From positions 1-10,673 of the forward strand of contig CALCGO010000583.1 of assembly GCA_937901055.1 (NCBI GenBank): a DNA stretch of 10,673 nucleotides, read 5' to 3'. The notes beneath the pieces were generated by a model that was not told the DNA's origin, made no database searches, and worked only from the letters and a program-made list of their open reading frames with translations. Positions within the stretch are counted from its first letter, which is position 1. Every line of letters starts with the position of its first letter. Both the position numbers and the translations under genes were made by a program. Source of the DNA: an uncultured Rhodobacterales bacterium (GTDB lineage: Bacteria; Pseudomonadota; Alphaproteobacteria; Rhodobacterales; Rhodobacteraceae). Shown piece after piece: positions 7,474 through 10,673 of this stretch.

Positions 7474-7757
7474 CGGCAGTTCTGCAAATCTAATAAGTTG
7501 TTCGATTGTCTGGCGTCAGCACCTACGGAACAGAATGGTGCCCTCAAGAAGCTGAAATTTCGGGAACGGCCCAAGATAGTGGCCTTTCAAGCAAGCCAAC
7601 GCAGCCTTCCGCTCTTGTAAGAATTATTGAGTAAGGCACTGCGTAATTTATCAACAAGCTCGACAAAGTTGCCCTCGGTCCGGTGTGCGGACAAACATGC
7701 AGTTCAGTTGTAGTCTACTGAGGTCCGCTACTGGCCATTTACCACCATTCAAGAGGC
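7307..7757. other. Long intergenic region upstream of coxD
   Basis: About 450 bp separate coxD from the end of the methyltransferase gene. I recognise no established gene. On the minus strand there is an open frame of 56 codons ending at the coxD start (separate entry), an 11-bp palindrome, and a 34-codon stretch (7587-7690) with protein-like composition but no start. A promoter for the cox block is expected here by position, but I found no convincing -35/-10 pair. Confidence 0.55.
7450..7460. promoter_or_regulatory. 11-bp palindrome TGTACAGTACA upstream of coxD, possible operator
   Basis: TGTAC and GTACA are perfect inverted arms around one central base, 144 nt upstream of the coxD start. 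Partial symmetry continues outside it (GCGT at 7446-7449, ACGC at 7460-7463). I cannot assign it to a known regulator; the role is inferred only from symmetry and location. Confidence 0.22.
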
Positions 7758-8441
7758 CTAGGCTTTACTGTTCTGCGCCCTTTTTTGATACTTTCGGACG
7801 TTCGCGGTTAGACGCGGCACCGGTATTTTTTGCCTCTGTGCCTCAGCCAAAGCATCCAAACTTGTATGTACCATTTCTGCAGGGTTCGAATGCCATTTAA
7901 CTGTATTCCTGACAGGGGCAACCAACTTGAAAAGCAACCACAGCCCGACAGACGAGAGCGCGGCAGGTAGGCGGAAAACCATCGCGCTGTTATGGGCTTT
8001 GATATCGACATGGGTGACAGCCAGCAGAAGTCCGCCGGGCCGGATTGCGGCAGCAGCGCGGCGGATGACATCTTCCCACGGGAACTCATAGGGTGTTTGC
8101 AGGAAGTTAGCCGAAATCAGATCAAACTCACCGCTCGGAAAACTCTCCGATAGATCATGCTGTTCAAGGCGCAACTCCACTCCATTGCGCGCCGCATTCG
8201 CGGCCGTATGCTTCAACGCGGCAGCGGAAATATCAACGCCAAGTACATTCCAGCCTTGTTTCGCCAACCAAACGGCATCGTCTCCTTTTGCACAACCCAA
8301 ATCTAGCGCAGTCCCCTGCGGGCGGTTCTTGGCATAGCATTCCAGCGCCATTGAAGGCTTTCCAGATGTTTCGCCAGACGAGCTATTATAGCGCTCTTCC
8401 CAGAATTCCAGAGCGCTTTTGTCTTTGATTTCAGGCTTCAT
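7758..8441 (-). CDS. Class I SAM-dependent methyltransferase with unusual C-terminus
   Basis: The 227-residue protein has a class I SAM-binding fold: motif I LDLGCAKGDDAVWLA (residues 46-60), the acidic end of strand 2 at D70 in VLGVDIS, motif III region QHDLSESFPSGEFDLISANF (about 94-113), and AAAIRPGGLLLAVTH (130-144). The N-terminus FWEERY..S is the usual cap of small methyltransferases resembling the TehB/thiopurine types. After about residue 150 the expected family tail is not recognisable. Instead a hydrophobic stretch (ALSSVGLWLLFKLVAP, 160-175) and a basic end follow, which could reflect recombination or a divergent domain. The ATG at 8441 has AGGA at 8449-8452 and lies inside the end of the transporter gene (11-bp overlap), so the two are probably co-translated. 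The substrate is unknown; detoxification alongside efflux is only a guess. Confidence 0.8.
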   Translation of the reverse strand: MKPEIKDKSALEFWEERYNSSSGETSGKPSMALECYAKNRPQGTALDLGCAKGDDAVWLAKQGWNVLGVDISAAALKHTAANAARNGVELRLEQHDLSESFPSGEFDLISANFLQTPYEFPWEDVIRRAAAAIRPGGLLLAVTHVDIKAHNSAMVFRLPAALSSVGLWLLFKLVAPVRNTVKWHSNPAEMVHTSLDALAEAQRQKIPVPRLTANVRKYQKRAQNSKA

Positions 8442-9795
8442 TGGTTGTTCCTTTTATAATGATATTTCGAATTGTAATCAGGGCAAGGCCGCCAGCGATC
8501 ACAATCGGATAAAGGGTCGCCATCGCAAGCGCCGCGCGATACTGGTCGGGGTGGTTTGGGGTGGCGATATTAGCAAAAAATAACTGCCCAACTATGGCGA
8601 TACCGAGTGCACCACCAACTTGTTGAAATGCCTGCAAAGCACCTGAACCGGCACCTGCATCCGCGCCGGAAACATGGTTCAGGGTAATTTGGAACAGTGC
8701 GACGAACGCCGTGCCACCGCCACCGCCGATCAATATCAAGGGGCCCATTATGTCGTTGCTGCTTGTCACATATCCGCTGGCGAGGCGCAGCCAGATCATC
8801 CCGCAGAAAACCACAAACACACCGGCGAAAACCCTTAGGTTCAGGCCGCGTTTTCCAAGCCGACCAGAGGCCAGCGAAGCAACCATCGCGCTGATTGGAT
8901 GGGGTGCTAAGGCCAACCCCGCCTGCGCGGGTGTCAAACCGACACCCGACTGCAGAAACACAGAGAGCACGACCATTGTTCCCGCCAAGGCACTAATCAT
9001 AATCATCACGCTGGCAACGCCAAAGACATAACCGGAATTACTGATCAGTCCTGAGGGTAGCGTCTGCATGCGCCCCTGAGCTTCAAGCCATCGTTGACGT
9101 CGCCAGAATGCCAGCGCAGAAGCTGCCGCAACTGCCGGAAATACCGATAGCCAAAGCGGCCATCCAAACGCGCGACCTTCGATCATGGGATAAATCACAG
9201 CCGATATCGCGACTGCAAAGAAGCCGGCCCCGATCCAGTCAGCCCGACCTGTCGTGCGGCTCTCTTGCGCAGGTAGGAAAGCAACCGCACCTGCCAATGC
9301 AATCAGTCCCAGTGGCAGGTTAATCAGAAATATCGGCCGCCAGCCCAGACCGAGCAGATCAGCCGAGATCACTGTGCCCCCAATCACAGGCCCAGCCACC
9401 GCACCAAGCGCGTTGATCATGCCGAACATGCCAATGGCCTTGCCTCGATCTTCTTCGGAGAACATCCCATGAATAATAGCCAGTACTTGCGGGACCATCG
9501 CCGCCGCCGCAAAACCCTGCAAGCCCCGCGCCAGGATCAGCGTGCTCACTTCTGGTGCTACACCGGCGATGAGCGACGTGGCCATAAAACCCAGAAGGCC
9601 GATGGTGAAAATGCGTTTGCGCCCGAAAATGTCTCCGAAACGACCCAAGGGCAAAAGCCCGGCCCCGAATGTAAGGATATAGATGACCAGCACCCATTGC
9701 AGACCGCTTGCGCTGACGCCCAGATCATCACGGATTGTAGGCAGGGCCAGATTGACGATCGTTGCGTCCAGGAGGTTCATAAAAGCTCCGAGCAT
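8431..9795 (-). pseudogene. 5'-truncated DHA2-type MFS efflux transporter
   Basis: The frame encodes a major facilitator of the EmrB/QacA (DHA2) type, a proton-driven drug exporter of the inner membrane. Counting from the ATG at 9795, motif D1 LDATIVNLALPTI is at 9-21, motif A GRFGDIFGRKRIF at 51-63, the antiporter motif C region LGAVAGPVIGG at 130-140, and GWRPIFLINLPLG at 151-163; many hydrophobic segments follow to the end. The family normally has a cytoplasmic N-terminus and a full first helix before LDxTIVN. Here only MLGAFMN remains, and the frame upstream continues antisense through a phage ParB fragment. The native start, leader and promoter are therefore lost. An ATG at 9795 with AGGG a few nt upstream might still allow translation of 454 residues with a short first helix. 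The rest looks intact, so the truncation may be recent. Confidence 0.8.
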
Positions 9796-9796
9796 T

Positions 9797-10045
9797 AAGA
9801 ACCCTATACTGATCGATGAATTGGATGTGCTGATCGCGGGCCACGGCAGGTTGGCGGCAGCAAAGACTTTAGGAATAGAGCAAATCCCGTCGATCCGGAT
9901 TGGGCAATTATCTGATACCGAGAAACGTGCCCTGATGCTAGCCGACAATAAAATTGCCACGAATGCGGGCTGGGATATAGATATTTTGGCGGGCGAGCTT
10001 GCGGATCTCTCATCAATGGAGCTTTCGTTTGATGTTGAGCTATGA
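9797..10045 (+). pseudogene. Fragment of a phage-type ParB/Srx-domain protein (often N-terminal part of a DNA methylase)
   Basis: The plus-strand frame reads KNPILIDELDVLIAGHGRLAAA split as NPILIDE..IAGHGRLAAAK, then LADNKIATNAGWD and SFDVEL before TGA. NPhLID-x-IAGHGRLxAA followed by LADNKxAxxAGWD is the signature of the ParB N-terminal domain found in phage proteins that continue into an N4/N6 adenine methylase. The family's upstream part and everything after SFDVEL (normally continuing as TGF..EID) are missing. The left end coincides with the truncation of the transporter gene, and the right end runs straight into terminase sequence, so both ends are recombination scars. It has no start codon of its own and is not expected to function. 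Confidence 0.8.
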
Positions 10046-10565
10046 CACGGTACCTGCAAAGGTTGTCGGCGACAGAGTAATACAAAGTTGGGATACGGCA
10101 TCGAAAGCGAACGAGGCCAACGATTATTCAGTATGTACAACATGGCTGGTGCGAGGAGCGTCAGCATGGCTGCTGGATGTTTATCGCGCTAAGCTGGAGT
10201 TTCCAGATTTAAGGCGAAAGATAATATCGCTTGCAGGGGAGTGGAATGCAAAGCTTGTTCTTATTGAGGAAGCAGGATCAGGCATTCAGCTCATTCAAAA
10301 TTTGCGCACAGGTCATGGGTTCAGCGTTAAAGGAATAATACCGAAAGATGATAAAGCCACGCGCTTGTTCAGCGTTTCTCATCTCATTGAAGGGGGATCT
10401 ATATCTGTTCCAAGTGATGCGCCATGGCTCGCAACATTCCAGCGCGAGGTCACAGTTTTTCCAAACGGAAATCATGATGATCAGGTGGATAGTTTGTCTC
10501 AATTCCTAAAATGGCTTGCCGGGTCAAAACCAGCAATATTCACGATAACGGGATTGGGATTTTGA
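10041..10565 (+). pseudogene. C-terminal nuclease half of a phage terminase large subunit
   Basis: From YDTVPAKVVGDRV onward the frame matches the RNase H-like nuclease domain of phage TerL (gp17-like). The three acidic catalytic positions are visible: D in QSWDTASK, E in LIEEAGSG, and D in NHDDQVDSLSQFL near the end. DVYRAKLEFPDLRRK is also typical. The N-terminal ATPase half (Walker A/B) is entirely absent: directly upstream lies the ParB fragment in another frame. A possible in-frame ATG at 10032 would give about 177 residues. The stop at 10563-10565 gives a natural-looking C-terminus. It is a relic of a tailed-phage packaging module in a decayed prophage; an isolated nuclease domain could be made but has no evident role. 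Confidence 0.85.
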
Positions 10566-10673
10566 TGGTTGAAAGCTGACGCCGCGAACGGTCCTTATCC
10601 GCCCAAATCGCCCGAGTCCGCTTACGGCCTATTCTGTTGAAAAACTCGCCTTAACTACAGTTTTGGTATGCCC
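10566..10673. other. Non-coding edge sequence after the terminase fragment
   Basis: No phage gene follows the terminase stop; frames are broken. The segment TTCTGTTGAAAAACTC (10633-10648) reminds me of sequences near insertion sequence ends in proteobacteria, but no transposase or inverted repeat is within view, so this is unassigned. Confidence 0.35.

Noticed and set aside
9796..10167. 124-residue N-terminal extension of the MFS transporter frame
   Set aside because: It is antisense to clear ParB and terminase sequence, and does not resemble a transporter N-terminus; it is open by chance.
1..10673. CRISPR array, toxin-antitoxin or dedicated defence module
   Set aside because: No regularly spaced repeats, no paired small ORFs with known folds, and no nuclease or helicase gene set beyond the terminase fragment.

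Overview
The window reads as an alphaproteobacterial chromosome segment, most likely Rhodobacterales/roseobacter-type. This is inferred from the protein sequences, the moderate GC content and the cox gene order; there is no rRNA or marker gene to prove it. Its core is one minus-strand block of six genes (730-7306) for a molybdenum hydroxylase of the aerobic CO dehydrogenase (cox) family. Both flanks hold broken or mobile-looking DNA.

Left edge (1-729): the last 99 codons of a plus-strand SAM-dependent C-methyltransferase, about 380 bp without a gene that contains a degenerate tRNA-3'-end-like segment, and a strong 14-bp stem terminator shortly after the stop codon of the last cox gene.

Cox block, in transcription order: coxD (MoxR-type AAA+ ATPase) and coxE (VWA/MIDAS protein) overlap by 1 nt. 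A 192-bp gap follows, with a terminator-like hairpin and a perfect 12-bp palindrome. Then come coxG (SRPBCC protein), coxS (2x[2Fe-2S]), coxL (Mo-cofactor subunit) and coxM (FAD subunit), tightly spaced. The S-L-M order and the active-site loop AYRGAGR in CoxL (instead of AYxCSFR) mark a form II enzyme. CoxS, CoxL and CoxM would form the electron-transfer hydroxylase, CoxD and CoxE would act in post-translational maturation of the Mo-Cu/Mo-S site, and CoxG may recruit the enzyme to the membrane. The natural substrate of form II enzymes is uncertain, so CO oxidation should not be assumed.

About 450 bp upstream of coxD (7307-7757) has no recognised gene. It includes a possible 56-codon leader ORF overlapping the coxD start by ATGA, and an 11-bp palindrome.

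Right part (7758-10673): a minus-strand pair, a DHA2-type MFS transporter and an overlapping class I methyltransferase. The MFS gene has lost its 5' end. Its surviving sequence abuts, head to head, a plus-strand remnant of a phage-type ParB-domain protein, which is itself joined directly to the C-terminal nuclease half of a phage terminase large subunit. This is the scar of prophage decay with at least two illegitimate junctions. No novel defence or mobile system is evident; the most notable points are the double-junction scar, the split regulation suggested inside the cox block, and the form II active site.
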